64,000 bases of DNA, taken from positions 1 through 64,000 of the forward strand of contig CANOSM010000001.1 of assembly GCA_947569365.1 (NCBI GenBank). Reading direction: 5' to 3'. Below, one piece after another: positions 26,408-36,478 of this stretch; position 1 is the first letter of the stretch; the number at the start of each line of letters is the position of its first letter. The stretch comes from an uncultured Clostridium sp. (lineage in GTDB: Bacteria; Bacillota; Clostridia; TANB77; CAG-508). The translations under genes and the position numbers were made by a program. The notes under the pieces were generated by a model. That model saw only the letters and a list, made by a program, of their open reading frames with translations. It was not told the origin of the DNA and did no database searches.

Positions 26408-26454
26408 AAAGCATTGTACAAATCAGATATTTAAGATGTATTGTACAATGCTTT
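26408..26454 (+). terminator. Long hairpin between priming transferase and first glycosyltransferase
   Basis: Perfect 14-bp stem AAAGCATTGTACAA / TTGTACAATGCTTT, loop of about 19 nt, followed by ATTTTG. Could be a terminator or an attenuator within the locus. Confidence 0.65.
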
Positions 26455-26486
26455 ATTTTGTGAAAGATAAGGCATAGGTGAGTTAT

Positions 26487-27600
26487 ATGAAAGTAGCAAT
26501 CTTAGGACATAAAAGAATTCCATCAAGAGAAGGTGGAGTAGAAATTGTAGTTGAAGAATTATCAACTAGGCTAGTAAAAAAAGGACATGAAGTATATGTA
26601 TATAATCGAAGAGGAAATAATGTAGCAGATAATAGTATAAAAACAGAAAAAATAAAACAATATAAAGGTGTTAATATAAAGACAACTTTTACAATAAATA
26701 AAAAAGGAATAGATGCATTAATATATTCTTTTTTTGCAAGTATAAAAACAGCTTTGGGAAAATATGATTGTATACATTATCATGCAGAACGGAAGTTGTG
26801 CAATGATATGGATACCAAAGTTATTTAGGAAAAGAGTAGTAGTTACAATTCATGGACTAGATTGGCAACGTTCTAAATGGGGAGGATTTGCTTCTAAATA
26901 TATTAAATTTGGAGAAAAGATGGCTGCAAAATTTGCAGATGAAATAATAGTATTATCAGAAGGAGTACAGAAATATTTTAAAGATACTTATAATAGAGAC
27001 ACAAGGTTTATACCTAATGGAATAAATAAAGTAGAAAATAGAGATCCTAAAATTATAAAAGAAAAATATGGATTAGATAAAGAAAATTATATTTTATTTC
27101 TAGCAAGAATAGTTCCAGAGAAGGGATTAGATTATTTAATAGATGCATATAAAAAAATAAATACAAATATGAAATTAGTTATTGCAGGTGGTGCTAGTCA
27201 TACAAATGACTATTATAAATCTATACAAGAAAAAATTAAAGATGATAATAGAATTATAATGACAGGATTTGTTTCAGGACAGGAATTAGAAGAACTTTAT
27301 AGTAATTGTTATTTATATGTCCTTCCAAGCGATATAGAGGGGATGCCAATATCACTTTTAGAAGCAATGAGTTATGGAAGAAATTGTTTAGTAAGTAATA
27401 TACAAGAAAATATAGATGTTGCAAAAGATAAAGCAATTTCATTTGAGAAATCAAATATTAATGATCTAAAAGAAAAATTGGAAGAAATAATAAATGGAAA
27501 CAACTTAAAAGATGCACAAGAAATAAAAAATTATATTTTAAATAAATATAATTGGGATGATATAGTAGATAAAACAGAAATATTGTATAGGAAAGGTTAG
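26487..27600 (+). CDS. DUF1972/GT4 glycosyltransferase with +1 frame change at CGG
   Basis: Frame 0 from ATG 26487 (ribosome site AGGTGAG) encodes 101 residues up to GAA before CGG (26790-26792) and would stop at 26828. The +1 frame from GGA 26791 runs to 27600; the joined product is 370 aa. The N-terminal 'SREGGVEIVVEELSTRLVKKG' (here from residue 13) is the DUF1972 pattern; the join restores HYHAEGSCAMIW, a conserved segment, then 'VVTIHGLDWQRSKWG'. The C-terminal GT4 domain has 'FLARIVPEKGLDYLI' and 'PSDIEGMPISLLEAMSYG'. Both halves are intact. It is probably the second-sugar (rhamnosyl-type) transferase of the locus. Confidence 0.87.
26790..26792 (+). other. In-frame CGG at +1 frame change (site 3)
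   Basis: Context is GAA CGG AAG; the +1 frame reads GGA AGT TGT GCA. Frame 0 stops 12 codons downstream. Confidence 0.75.
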
Positions 27601-27606
27601 AATATT

Positions 27607-28833
27607 TTGAGAGTATTACTAGTTAATAAATTTCATTATTTAAAAGGTGGAAGTGAAAAATATTATTTTGAATTAGGTCAGCTATTAAAAAAGCATGGAC
27701 ATGAAGTTGCATATTTTTCAATGAAAAATGAGAAAAATATAAATACTGGGGACAAAGAATATTTTGTAGAAGAATTAGACTTAAATAATGGTAGTAAGCT
27801 AAAAGCTTTAGATGTTATATATTCAAAAGAAAATAAAAAGAAAATGAAAGAAGCTTTAGAAGATTTTAAACCAGATATAGTACATCTAAATAATTTTCAA
27901 AGACAATTATCTGCATCAATAATTGATGCTATAAAAGAAAAGAATATACAGGTAGTATTTACAGCACATGATATGAATGCTATATGTCCTGCAAGTGCAA
28001 TGTTATATGAAGGAAAAATATGTGAAGAATGTATTGAAAAGGGATATATGTCTTGCGTAAAGAAAAGCTGTATAAAAGATTCTAAACTAAAAAGTGTATT
28101 AGGTATTTTAGAAAAAAAATACTATGACAGAAAAAATATATATAAAAAAATAGATTGTATTATTGCTCCAAGTAACTTTATAAAAAGACAACTGAATAAA
28201 GGAAAACTAAATTATAGTAAAATAGAGGTTATTCATAATTTTGTTAATACTACGGATACAAATGATACTAAAATAGGAGATTATGCTTTTTATTTTGGAA
28301 GATTATCTATTGAAAAAGGAATAATGAATTTAGTAAAAGCAATATCAAATATAGAAAATTCACTTTTGTATATAGCTGGTAATGGACCAGAAAAGGAAAA
28401 TATAGAAAAATTTATTAGTGAAAATAATTTAGAAAACAAAATAAAATTGCTTGGTTATTTAAGGCAAGAAGAAATAAGAGAATACATTAAAAATAGTAGA
28501 TTTGTTGTACTTCCTAGTGTATGGTATGAAAATTGTCCATATTCTATTTTAGAAACAATGGAAATTGGTAAACCAATAATTGGAGCCAACATAGGTGGTA
28601 TTCCAGAATTAATTGAAGATGGAAAAAATGGATATTTATATAAATATGATGATATAGATATGCTGACTGAAAAATTACAAATATTATTTAATGAACAAAA
28701 GAAAGTAAAAGATTTTTCAGAAGAATCTAAAAAACTATTTGAGAAAAATTATAATTCAGATATATATTATGATAAATTATTAACTTTATATTCTGAATTA
28801 ATAAAGGAGAAAAAGTGTTTAACAAATTTTTAA
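27607..28833 (+). CDS. GT4 family glycosyltransferase
   Basis: The protein is 408 aa from a TTG start right after the previous stop (GGAAAGG upstream). '[20 protein letters not shown]' opens the GT-B N-domain. A Cys cluster '[16 protein letters not shown]...C' near residue 130-150 occurs in this subgroup of sugar transferases. '[10 protein letters not shown]' and '[19 protein letters not shown]' form the C-terminal nucleotide-sugar site. It ends inside the next gene by 19 nt. Confidence 0.88.
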   Translation: MRVLLVNKFHYLKGGSEKYYFELGQLLKKHGHEVAYFSMKNEKNINTGDKEYFVEELDLNNGSKLKALDVIYSKENKKKMKEALEDFKPDIVHLNNFQRQLSASIIDAIKEKNIQVVFTAHDMNAICPASAMLYEGKICEECIEKGYMSCVKKSCIKDSKLKSVLGILEKKYYDRKNIYKKIDCIIAPSNFIKRQLNKGKLNYSKIEVIHNFVNTTDTNDTKIGDYAFYFGRLSIEKGIMNLVKAISNIENSLLYIAGNGPEKENIEKFISENNLENKIKLLGYLRQEEIREYIKNSRFVVLPSVWYENCPYSILETMEIGKPIIGANIGGIPELIEDGKNGYLYKYDDIDMLTEKLQILFNEQKKVKDFSEESKKLFEKNYNSDIYYDKLLTLYSELIKEKKCLTNF

Positions 28834-29513
28834 GTAAGATTATTAGTAAAATAAAAAAAGAAGATTATAAAGTAGATGAAAACATTACATTTTCAGTAGT
28901 ATTTGGTTTAGTTATGAAAAAAGTAATTATGCTTATTAGAGGAATGCTAACAAAACCTTTCTTAGGAAAATCAAAAGGAACATTATTTATAGGAAAGAAA
29001 TGTGATATAAGGTGTAAAAGAAAAATTAATTTCTTAGGAAGTGCTACAATAGAAGACTACACAAAAATAGATGCACTTTCTAAAGGTGGAATTATAGTAG
29101 GAAATAATTTCTCGATAGGAAGAAATTCTATAATTGAATGTACAGGAGTACTTAGAGAATTAGGAGAATCATTAGAAATTGGTGATAATGTTGGTATTGC
29201 AGCTAATGCGTTTATTGCAGTTAGAGGAAAACTTAAAATTGGAAGTAATACAATATTTGGACCAGGAGTAAGTATTCATACAGAAAATCATAATTTTGGT
29301 GACTTGAATAAAGAAATAAGATTACAAGGTGCTACTAGAAAAGGAGTAACTATTGGAGAAGATTGTTGGATAGGTTCAAAAGTGGTTATCTTAGATGGTG
29401 TAAATATTGGTAATCATGTAATAGTTGCAGCAGGAGCAGTTGTTAATAAAGATGTACCTGATTATGCGATTGTTGGTGGAGTTCCAGCCAAAATAATAAA
29501 GATGAGAAAATAG
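28815..29513 (+). CDS. Hexapeptide-repeat acetyltransferase (1)
   Basis: The protein is 232 aa from GTG 28815 preceded by AAGGAG. Left-handed beta-helix repeats run from about residue 75 to 215; '[15 protein letters not shown]' has the catalytic-type His, and '[20 protein letters not shown]' then '[20 protein letters not shown]' are classic. It probably O-acetylates a sugar of the polymer. Confidence 0.88.
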   Translation: MFNKFLSKIISKIKKEDYKVDENITFSVVFGLVMKKVIMLIRGMLTKPFLGKSKGTLFIGKKCDIRCKRKINFLGSATIEDYTKIDALSKGGIIVGNNFSIGRNSIIECTGVLRELGESLEIGDNVGIAANAFIAVRGKLKIGSNTIFGPGVSIHTENHNFGDLNKEIRLQGATRKGVTIGEDCWIGSKVVILDGVNIGNHVIVAAGAVVNKDVPDYAIVGGVPAKIIKMRK

Positions 29514-29537
29514 ATATAGATAATAAAAATCATTAAT

Positions 29538-29669
29538 ATGTATGAAATATTATTTTTAATTGTTTCAACTATATTAAATTTAATTATATACTTGATAGGA
29601 ATAGAAATATTAAATATAATTAAGAAAAACTTTAATAATATAATATTATACTTAAAAGGAGATAGATAG
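29538..29669 (+). CDS. Small predicted membrane protein
   Basis: 43 aa: one strongly hydrophobic helix (about residues 3-27) and a basic tail. It sits between two polysaccharide genes and ends three bases before the next start, whose ribosome site AAAGGAG lies in its last codons. No strong ribosome site of its own. No family was recognised. Confidence 0.4.
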   Translation: MYEILFLIVSTILNLIIYLIGIEILNIIKKNFNNIILYLKGDR

Positions 29670-29671
29670 AA

Positions 29672-30847
29672 ATGGCAGAGAAAAAACTTAATGGAACTGT
29701 AATAGTAACATATAGATGTAATGCAAGATGCACAATGTGTAATAGATATAAAGCTCCATCTAAACCAGATGAGGAAATAAGTATAGATACAATAAAAAAA
29801 TTACCAAAAATGTATTTTACTAATATTACTGGTGGAGAACCTTTTATAAGAGAGGACTTACCAGATATAGTAAGAGAACTTTACAAAAAATCTGATAGAA
29901 TAGTAATTTCAACAAATGGATTTTTTACAGATAGAATAATAAAACTTTGTGAGGAATTTCCAAATGTGGGAATAAGAATATCAATAGAAGGATTAGAAGA
30001 GACAAATAATAAGATTAGAGGATTAGATGATGGATATAATAAAGGATATTCAACACTTAAAAAATTAGTTGAAATGAAACATCCTGATGTAGGATTCGGT
30101 ATGACTGTACAAGATGCTAATGCAAAAGATTTAGTTGCATTATATGAAAAATCAAATGAGCTTGGAATGGAATTTGCAACAGCTTCATTACATAATAGTT
30201 TCTATTTTGTTGAAGCAAAGAACATAATTAAAGATAGAATGATGGTAGCTAAAGAATTTGAGAAATTAGTAAATAAATTATTGGAATCAAATTCTCCAAA
30301 GAAATGGTTTAGGGCATATTTTAATCATGGATTAATTAATTATATATTTGGTCAAAAAAGACTTCTTAGATGTGATATGAGTTTTGATACATTTTTTATA
30401 GACCCTTATGGAGATGTAATGCCATGTAATGGAACTAAAGACAAAGAAGTAATGGGAAACTTAAATAATCAAACATGGGACGAATTATGGAATTCAGAAA
30501 ATGCAGAAAAGGTAAGAACAAAAGTAAGAAATTGTGATAGAAATTGTTGGATGATAGGGTCAGTATCTCCTGCAATGCATAAATATATTTGGAAACCAGC
30601 ATTTTGGGTTATTAAACATAAATTCTTAAGATTCTTTAAAAAGCAAAAATATTCTATGTTTGAAAATAAAATTGTTAGAGATTTAAGAGATGGTAAAGTA
30701 ACTAAAGAAGATTTAGATAAGTGTTCAACTTGTGATATGAATGCTAAGATAAATAATGGTTTATCAGAAGAATCAATGAGACAATTAAAGGATAAATCTG
30801 GAGAAAAAATTGTTAGTGATGATATAAAAAAGCAAATGGGGAAATAA
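29672..30847 (+). CDS. Radical SAM/SPASM protein in the polysaccharide locus
   Basis: The protein is 391 aa. The radical SAM cluster motif CNARCTMC is at about residue 15-22, 'ITGGEPFIREDLPDIVREL' binds SAM, and a Cys-rich C-terminal (DPYGDVMPCNGTKDK, CDRNC, CSTCDM) fits a SPASM/twitch-type auxiliary cluster. Similar proteins occur in capsule clusters of gut Firmicutes, where they may modify sugars or aglycones. The substrate is unknown. It starts after AAAGGAG. Confidence 0.85.
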   Translation: MAEKKLNGTVIVTYRCNARCTMCNRYKAPSKPDEEISIDTIKKLPKMYFTNITGGEPFIREDLPDIVRELYKKSDRIVISTNGFFTDRIIKLCEEFPNVGIRISIEGLEETNNKIRGLDDGYNKGYSTLKKLVEMKHPDVGFGMTVQDANAKDLVALYEKSNELGMEFATASLHNSFYFVEAKNIIKDRMMVAKEFEKLVNKLLESNSPKKWFRAYFNHGLINYIFGQKRLLRCDMSFDTFFIDPYGDVMPCNGTKDKEVMGNLNNQTWDELWNSENAEKVRTKVRNCDRNCWMIGSVSPAMHKYIWKPAFWVIKHKFLRFFKKQKYSMFENKIVRDLRDGKVTKEDLDKCSTCDMNAKINNGLSEESMRQLKDKSGEKIVSDDIKKQMGK

Positions 30848-30848
30848 A

Positions 30849-31748
30849 ATGAAAGTTACGATATTAACTCCAACATTTAATAGAAAAGATAATCTAATAA
30901 AATTATATAATTCTTTACTTGAGCAAAAAAATAATAATTTTGAATGGGTTATTGTTGACGATGGAAGTACAGATGGTACAGAAATGAAAGTAAAAGAATT
31001 TATAAAAGAAAATAAAATAAAAATTATATATTACATGAAAGAAAATGGTGGTAAACACACAGCTTTAAATTTTGGAATATCAAAAATCGATACAGATTTA
31101 ACTTTTATAGTAGATAGTGATGATTGGTTAAAAGATAATGCCATAGATGAAATTTTAAGTATTCATTCTAAGTATAAAGATAAAGAAGATATATGTGGGT
31201 ATAGTTTTTTAAGAATGTTTTCTAATGGAAAGATTAATGGAGAGAGTTCAGATGAAAAAGAATTGGTTAGTGACTATATATCTACTAGAATAAATGGGAA
31301 TGACATGAATTCTGATAAAGCAGAAGTTTGGAAAACTAAATGTCTAAAAGAGTACCCATTTCCTGAATTTAAAGGGGAAAAGTTTTTAGGCGAAGATATA
31401 GTTTGGATGCCTTTAGCATTAAAATATAAAATGGTATTTTTAAATAAACCTATATATATATCTGAATATTTAGAAAATGGACTAACTAAAAATAGAAGAA
31501 AGAATAATATAAAATCACCAAATGGATGCTATTACAAATCTATGTTAGTTATAGATATTTCTAAAGAGAGAAAAATAAATTTTAAATATTTAATGAAGAA
31601 TATTATGCAATATATAATATATGGGAAATTTTCTGATAAATCTTTTAAAGAATTATTAAAAAAATGTAATAGGAAATTTGAATTTTTAATATTATATCCA
31701 GTTTCATGGATCATATATTTAAAATGGAAGAAGGAGTTTATAAAATGA
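30849..31748 (+). CDS. GT2 glycosyltransferase
   Basis: The protein is 299 aa. 'ILTPTFNRKDNLIKLYNSL' opens the GT-A fold, 'VIVDDGSTDGT' binds UDP, and 'IVDSDDWL' has the metal-binding DxD. 'GEDIVWM' is the likely base region. It starts two bases after the previous stop and ends by overlapping ATGA with the next gene. Confidence 0.92.
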   Translation: MKVTILTPTFNRKDNLIKLYNSLLEQKNNNFEWVIVDDGSTDGTEMKVKEFIKENKIKIIYYMKENGGKHTALNFGISKIDTDLTFIVDSDDWLKDNAIDEILSIHSKYKDKEDICGYSFLRMFSNGKINGESSDEKELVSDYISTRINGNDMNSDKAEVWKTKCLKEYPFPEFKGEKFLGEDIVWMPLALKYKMVFLNKPIYISEYLENGLTKNRRKNNIKSPNGCYYKSMLVIDISKERKINFKYLMKNIMQYIIYGKFSDKSFKELLKKCNRKFEFLILYPVSWIIYLKWKKEFIK

Positions 31749-32725
31749 AATCAATAGCTTATATAATTTCATATTTTGGAAAATTTCCTAAAGGGTTTGA
31801 TTTATTTTTGATGAGTTGCAAAAATAATCCAACAATAGACTGGTTAATATTTACAGATGACCATACAAACTATGAATATCCTTCAAATGTTAAAGTTTAT
31901 TATTATACTTTTGAAGAAATAAAAAAGAAAGTTCAAGCAAATTTTGAATTTGATATAGTATTAGATAGACCATACAAATTTTGTGATTATAAACCTGCCT
32001 ATGGAGAAATATTTCATAAGGAATTAAAAGGCTATGATTATTGGGGAATGTGTGATTTAGATTTAGCATGGGGAAATATAAGAGAATTTATAACAGATGA
32101 GATTTTAGAGAAATATGAAAGAATAGGAATACAAGGACATTCAACTATATTTAAAAATACTAAAGAAGTTAATGCTAGATATAAACATATATCTAAGAAT
32201 GAAATTAATTATATAGATGCTTATAAGTCAGATAAATCTTATGCACTTGATGAAGTTGGTATGGATAATATTTATAAAGAATTAAATATAGAATGTTATG
32301 ATAAAACCAATTATGCTAATCTAAAAAAATATGATTATGGTTTCTTTTTAGAATTAATGCCTAAAGAATTTGACTATAAAAATGAAAACCAGATTTTCCT
32401 TTTAAAAAATGGAGAAATTATAAGATATTATTTAGTTAAAGATGAAATTTATACTGAAAAATATATGTATATACACTTTTGGTGTAGACCAATGACATAT
32501 AAACCACAAAAATATGATTCTAGTAAAACTTATGTTATATATGCAGATGTTGTTGAAGAATTAAAAGAAGATATTACAGCTAAGTATATAAAGAAAAAAA
32601 GTAGAAGAAGTGCATTTATGTATTATGTAAAAAGTATATGGTTTAATAGAAAGAAATTAACTTTAAAAAGAATTATATTTAATATAAAAGGAAAAATAAA
32701 ATATTCAATGGAGAGAAAAAAATAA
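31745..32725 (+). CDS. DUF6625-type putative glycosyltransferase
   Basis: The protein is 326 aa from ATG 31745 (AAGGAG upstream, ATGA overlap). 'YIISYFGKFPKGFDLFLMSC', 'WLIFTDDHTNY', 'PYKFCDYKPAYGEIF' and 'YWGMCDLDLAWGNI' are the conserved segments, the last with a DxD-like DLDLAWG. Members occur in polysaccharide clusters and are thought to transfer a sugar. Confidence 0.8.
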   Translation: MKSIAYIISYFGKFPKGFDLFLMSCKNNPTIDWLIFTDDHTNYEYPSNVKVYYYTFEEIKKKVQANFEFDIVLDRPYKFCDYKPAYGEIFHKELKGYDYWGMCDLDLAWGNIREFITDEILEKYERIGIQGHSTIFKNTKEVNARYKHISKNEINYIDAYKSDKSYALDEVGMDNIYKELNIECYDKTNYANLKKYDYGFFLELMPKEFDYKNENQIFLLKNGEIIRYYLVKDEIYTEKYMYIHFWCRPMTYKPQKYDSSKTYVIYADVVEELKEDITAKYIKKKSRRSAFMYYVKSIWFNRKKLTLKRIIFNIKGKIKYSMERKK

Positions 32726-32726
32726 A

Positions 32727-33284
32727 ATGAACATATTGTATGATAAACTAAGAAGATATTATAGGCAAATAAAAATGATAACAATAAGAGATGGATGGAA
32801 AAAAGCTAAATGGTTAAAAAAACATAAAATATTTAGTATGATAGGAGAAAATTGTTATTATACACCAAACATATTACCAGCAGAACCATTTTTAGTAGAA
32901 TTGCATAATAATATTGTTGTAAGTGCAGGTGTTAGATTAATAACTCATTCAGCAGTTCATTGTGTTTTTAATGGAGAAGATAAAAACAAAAAACATATAT
33001 GTCCTTATGGAAAAATAGTAATTAATGATAATGTATATATAGGTGCAGATGTTATAATCAATTATGGAGTAACAATAGGAAAGAATTGTATAATTGCTGC
33101 AGGAGCGATAGTTACAAAAGATGTTCCTGATGGTGAAGTTTGGGCAGGTGTGCCTGCAAAAAAAATTGGAACTTATGTAGATGTAAAGAAAAAATCAATA
33201 GAGAGAATGAAAAAATATGAAGGATGTAATGTAAATGGAGATACTCCAGTTATTGAACTAATGAAATATAGTGAAAAGGAATAA
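32727..33284 (+). CDS. Hexapeptide-repeat acetyltransferase (2)
   Basis: The protein is 185 aa. The beta-helix repeats run about residues 50-150, with 'YIGADVIINYGVTIGKNCII', 'AAGAIVTKDVPDGEVWAGVP' and a His in 'LITHSAVH'. It is the second acetyltransferase of this type in the locus and ends just before the acyltransferase-3 gene. Confidence 0.88.
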   Translation: MNILYDKLRRYYRQIKMITIRDGWKKAKWLKKHKIFSMIGENCYYTPNILPAEPFLVELHNNIVVSAGVRLITHSAVHCVFNGEDKNKKHICPYGKIVINDNVYIGADVIINYGVTIGKNCIIAAGAIVTKDVPDGEVWAGVPAKKIGTYVDVKKKSIERMKKYEGCNVNGDTPVIELMKYSEKE

Positions 33285-33288
33285 AAGA

Positions 33289-34332
33289 ATGAGTAATCGT
33301 TATGTATGGATAAATAGAGTAAAATTACTAGCTTGTATATTAGTAGTACTGGGACATTATTTATCAGGATTAATATTATCAGGAATACTAGAAGATACAT
33401 ATTTTTTACAATGGTTTGGCAAAACAATATATTATTTTCATGTACCACTTTTCTTTATATGTAGTGGGTATTTATACCAAAATAGAAGTAAAGTAACAAA
33501 TTTTAAAGAATGGAAAAGTAATGTAAAGAAAAAAGCTATTTCACTTGGTGTGCCATATATATTTTTTTCATCAGTAACATTATTAATGAAGATAATTTTT
33601 TCTAGTGATGTTAATAATGAAGCACCAGGTTTTTTAAACACAATATTATTTAATCCTATTGCCCCATATTGGTATCTATATGTATTATTTTTTATATTTT
33701 GTACAACAAAAACAATTGAAAATAAAAGAAATGCAAAATTTTATCTAGGATTTAGTGTTATTTTAAAATTAATTCAATGTTTATTATCAAGATATTCAGT
33801 ATATTCATATATACCTTATTTTATAAGAGGAATTATAAATAGTGGGATATGGTTTGTTTTTGGAATGTATATTAGTATAAAATTTAGTAATGAAGAATTA
33901 AAATTAGGAGCAGAAAAAAAGTTTAAATACTTTTTAATATTATTTATAGCCTCAGTTTATTTTTCAGTATTAATGTATAAATTTAATATTTGTGAAGAAT
34001 TATTAGAATTTATTATAGGAATGATGTTTTGTATTTCAATAATTGGAATTATTATTGCATTATCTAAGTATAGAGAAAGTAAAATTGAACAAGTTATGTG
34101 CAAATATACAATGCCAATATTTTTAATGCACACAATATTTGCATCATGTGTTAGAATAGTATTAATCAAAATAAATATAAATTATGTTTCTATTCATATA
34201 TTTTTAGGATTAATTAGTAGTATAATATTTCCAATGATAGTCGCTAAAATTTGCAGTAAAAGTAATATCTTAAATTTTGTATTATATCCAAATCAAGTAT
34301 TAAAAAATAAAGGAGATACTAATGCCAAATAA
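33289..34332 (+). CDS. Acyltransferase family 3 membrane protein
   Basis: The protein is 347 aa. ATG 33289 with AAAAGGA is preferred over GTG 33271, which overlaps the preceding gene. About ten helices; 'LACILVVLGHYLSG' has the conserved His and 'FHVPLFFICSGYLY' is typical of family 3. It probably adds acetyl or another acyl group to the extracytoplasmic polymer. It overlaps the next gene by 11 nt. Confidence 0.88.
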   Translation: MSNRYVWINRVKLLACILVVLGHYLSGLILSGILEDTYFLQWFGKTIYYFHVPLFFICSGYLYQNRSKVTNFKEWKSNVKKKAISLGVPYIFFSSVTLLMKIIFSSDVNNEAPGFLNTILFNPIAPYWYLYVLFFIFCTTKTIENKRNAKFYLGFSVILKLIQCLLSRYSVYSYIPYFIRGIINSGIWFVFGMYISIKFSNEELKLGAEKKFKYFLILFIASVYFSVLMYKFNICEELLEFIIGMMFCISIIGIIIALSKYRESKIEQVMCKYTMPIFLMHTIFASCVRIVLIKININYVSIHIFLGLISSIIFPMIVAKICSKSNILNFVLYPNQVLKNKGDTNAK

Positions 34333-35215
34333 TATAAATAAATTATTAAAAAAGAGTTCTAAATCAAAATCAATAATACAAGATACTATTTTTTTTCTTA
34401 TGTATAAAATGAAAATAATAAGCAAATATACAGCGGGTGTAATGGGGATGGATAGAATTTATTACAAATTAGAAAAAAAATATAAAAAATATTTAGACAA
34501 AATAAAAGTAAATGATTTAAAGCCTAGTAAATCCAAATATATATGGATATGTTGGTTTCAAGGAATAGAAAATGCACCAGATATAGTAAAAAAATGCTAT
34601 GAAAGTGTAAAAAAACAATTTGGTAAAGAAAAAGATATTATAGTAATTACAGATGAGAATTATAATAAATTTATTGAAATTCCAGAATATATTATAGAAA
34701 AATATAAAAAGGGAATTATAACTCCAACGCATTTTTCAGATATTTTAAGACTTGCACTTCTTGTTAAATATGGTGGATTATGGTTAGATGCTACTGTATA
34801 TTGCACAGGAAATAATGAAATTAAAAATTGGGAAGATACAGATTTATTTGTATACAGAAATGGTTGGATGGATATGGAAAATATAAATATGGGAAGTTGG
34901 CTTATGTATTCAAAATCTAATAACAAAATATTAGATGAGACATTGCAACTTATATATATATATTGGAAAAATAAAAATTATATGATGAATTATTTCTTAT
35001 TACACATGTTTTTTAAAATGGTTACAGATAAATATGAAAGCGATTGGAAAAAAATACCATATATTAGTCAGATGGACAATCATTTATTAAGTAATTATCT
35101 AGAAAATGATGAAGAAAATGATAATATTTATAATGATATAGTTAATAAAACTAATTTTCATAAATTAACATATAAAAGTAATTATAATATAGCTAAAATT
35201 AAGAAGATATTATAA
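34322..35215 (+). CDS. Capsular polysaccharide synthesis glycosyltransferase (Caps_synth/GT32-like)
   Basis: The protein is 297 aa. 'KYIWICWFQGIENAPDIVKK', 'HFSDILRLALLVKYGG' and 'LWLDATVYCTGN' (DxT form of the DxD motif) fit the Caps_synth family. Predicted cytoplasmic, uses a nucleotide sugar. Ribosome site AAAGGAG. Confidence 0.87.
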   Translation: MPNNINKLLKKSSKSKSIIQDTIFFLMYKMKIISKYTAGVMGMDRIYYKLEKKYKKYLDKIKVNDLKPSKSKYIWICWFQGIENAPDIVKKCYESVKKQFGKEKDIIVITDENYNKFIEIPEYIIEKYKKGIITPTHFSDILRLALLVKYGGLWLDATVYCTGNNEIKNWEDTDLFVYRNGWMDMENINMGSWLMYSKSNNKILDETLQLIYIYWKNKNYMMNYFLLHMFFKMVTDKYESDWKKIPYISQMDNHLLSNYLENDEENDNIYNDIVNKTNFHKLTYKSNYNIAKIKKIL

Positions 35216-35230
35216 AACAAAGGAGAAATA

Positions 35231-36478
35231 ATGTTTGTAGAAAGTAATAAAAAAAATAATAAAAATCTTATAATGTCAGTATTATTGTATATATTAATAC
35301 AATATCCTTTATCTTCAATGCTTAAAGTTTATATAGGTCCACTAAATGTAGTATTAACAGGTTTATGTTTTCTTTTATTTATTGCATTTTATTTTAAATA
35401 TAATATAAGAAAGAAAGAGTTAATATTATTATGTTATATAGCACTTACATTTGTACAGAATATTATTATATGGGGATTCCACTATTATGAAAACAATATG
35501 TTATTTTATTTACCATTTCTAATTTTATATTTTTGTTTTTTTACTAGAAATAGTTCTACTATATTACAGTTTTTTAAAGAACATAAATCATACATAGATT
35601 TTGTATTAGTTTTATGGAATGTTATTGTTTTAGTATCATTTTTTATACCAAGTTGTTATATATATGAAGGAGAAACATTAGGATTTGTATCTTTTGCAGG
35701 AACAACATTTTTACTTAGTTCGATAGCTATACTAGTTTGTGCATTTCTAATTTTTCAATTTTGTATTTATAGAAATAAAATTTATCTTTTAGCTATGATA
35801 ATACCAAGTTTATGTATATTACTTGGTACAACAAGAACATATTTAGTTGTTTTAATCTGTGCATGGATGATTACAATATATGTTTCAATAAATAATAAAA
35901 AGAAATTTTTACCTGCCATAATTGTGGGGAGCATTATATTTATAGCTATTGTTATGGTATCGCCAATAAAAAATAAGTTCTTAGATACATCTAGCCGTAC
36001 AGAAGAGTTAGATATGGATCCGCTAGAAGCTTTTACAAGTGGTAGATCTGTTTTTTGGGAATATGACTTAAAACATATTTTTTCAAATAATATTCTAGAG
36101 ATTTCTTTTGGAAATGGTGTAAATTATTTATTTTATTTGAATAAAATTAGATTTAATAATGCATTATGGGCTCATAATGATTTTATTCAAATATTGAGTG
36201 ATTATGGAATATTTGGATTAATTATATATTTCTATATGTTTAAATATCTGATAAAATGTATGGTAGGTGATAATAAAAGATTAAAAATGATTACACTAAT
36301 ATTAGTACTAATGTGGATATTTAATGCATTTTTTAATATGTTCTATACATATTTTTGTGCAACTTTATCATTTCCAATATTCTTATTATGTATAAAGTAT
36401 GATCTGGAAAATAGAAATAAAGATAATATGGAGGAATTAAATAAAAATGAAAAAAATACTATTAATGACTTGGTTTAA
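35231..36478 (+). CDS. O-antigen/polysaccharide polymerase (Wzy-like)
   Basis: The protein is 415 aa with about eleven helices. The large periplasmic-type loop (about residues 225-320) contains 'AFTSGRSVFWEYDLKHI' and 'ALWAHNDFIQILSDYGIFG', the O-antigen ligase/polymerase signature. It would polymerise repeat units outside the membrane. The last 32 nt overlap the next gene. Confidence 0.85.
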   Translation: MFVESNKKNNKNLIMSVLLYILIQYPLSSMLKVYIGPLNVVLTGLCFLLFIAFYFKYNIRKKELILLCYIALTFVQNIIIWGFHYYENNMLFYLPFLILYFCFFTRNSSTILQFFKEHKSYIDFVLVLWNVIVLVSFFIPSCYIYEGETLGFVSFAGTTFLLSSIAILVCAFLIFQFCIYRNKIYLLAMIIPSLCILLGTTRTYLVVLICAWMITIYVSINNKKKFLPAIIVGSIIFIAIVMVSPIKNKFLDTSSRTEELDMDPLEAFTSGRSVFWEYDLKHIFSNNILEISFGNGVNYLFYLNKIRFNNALWAHNDFIQILSDYGIFGLIIYFYMFKYLIKCMVGDNKRLKMITLILVLMWIFNAFFNMFYTYFCATLSFPIFLLCIKYDLENRNKDNMEELNKNEKNTINDLV

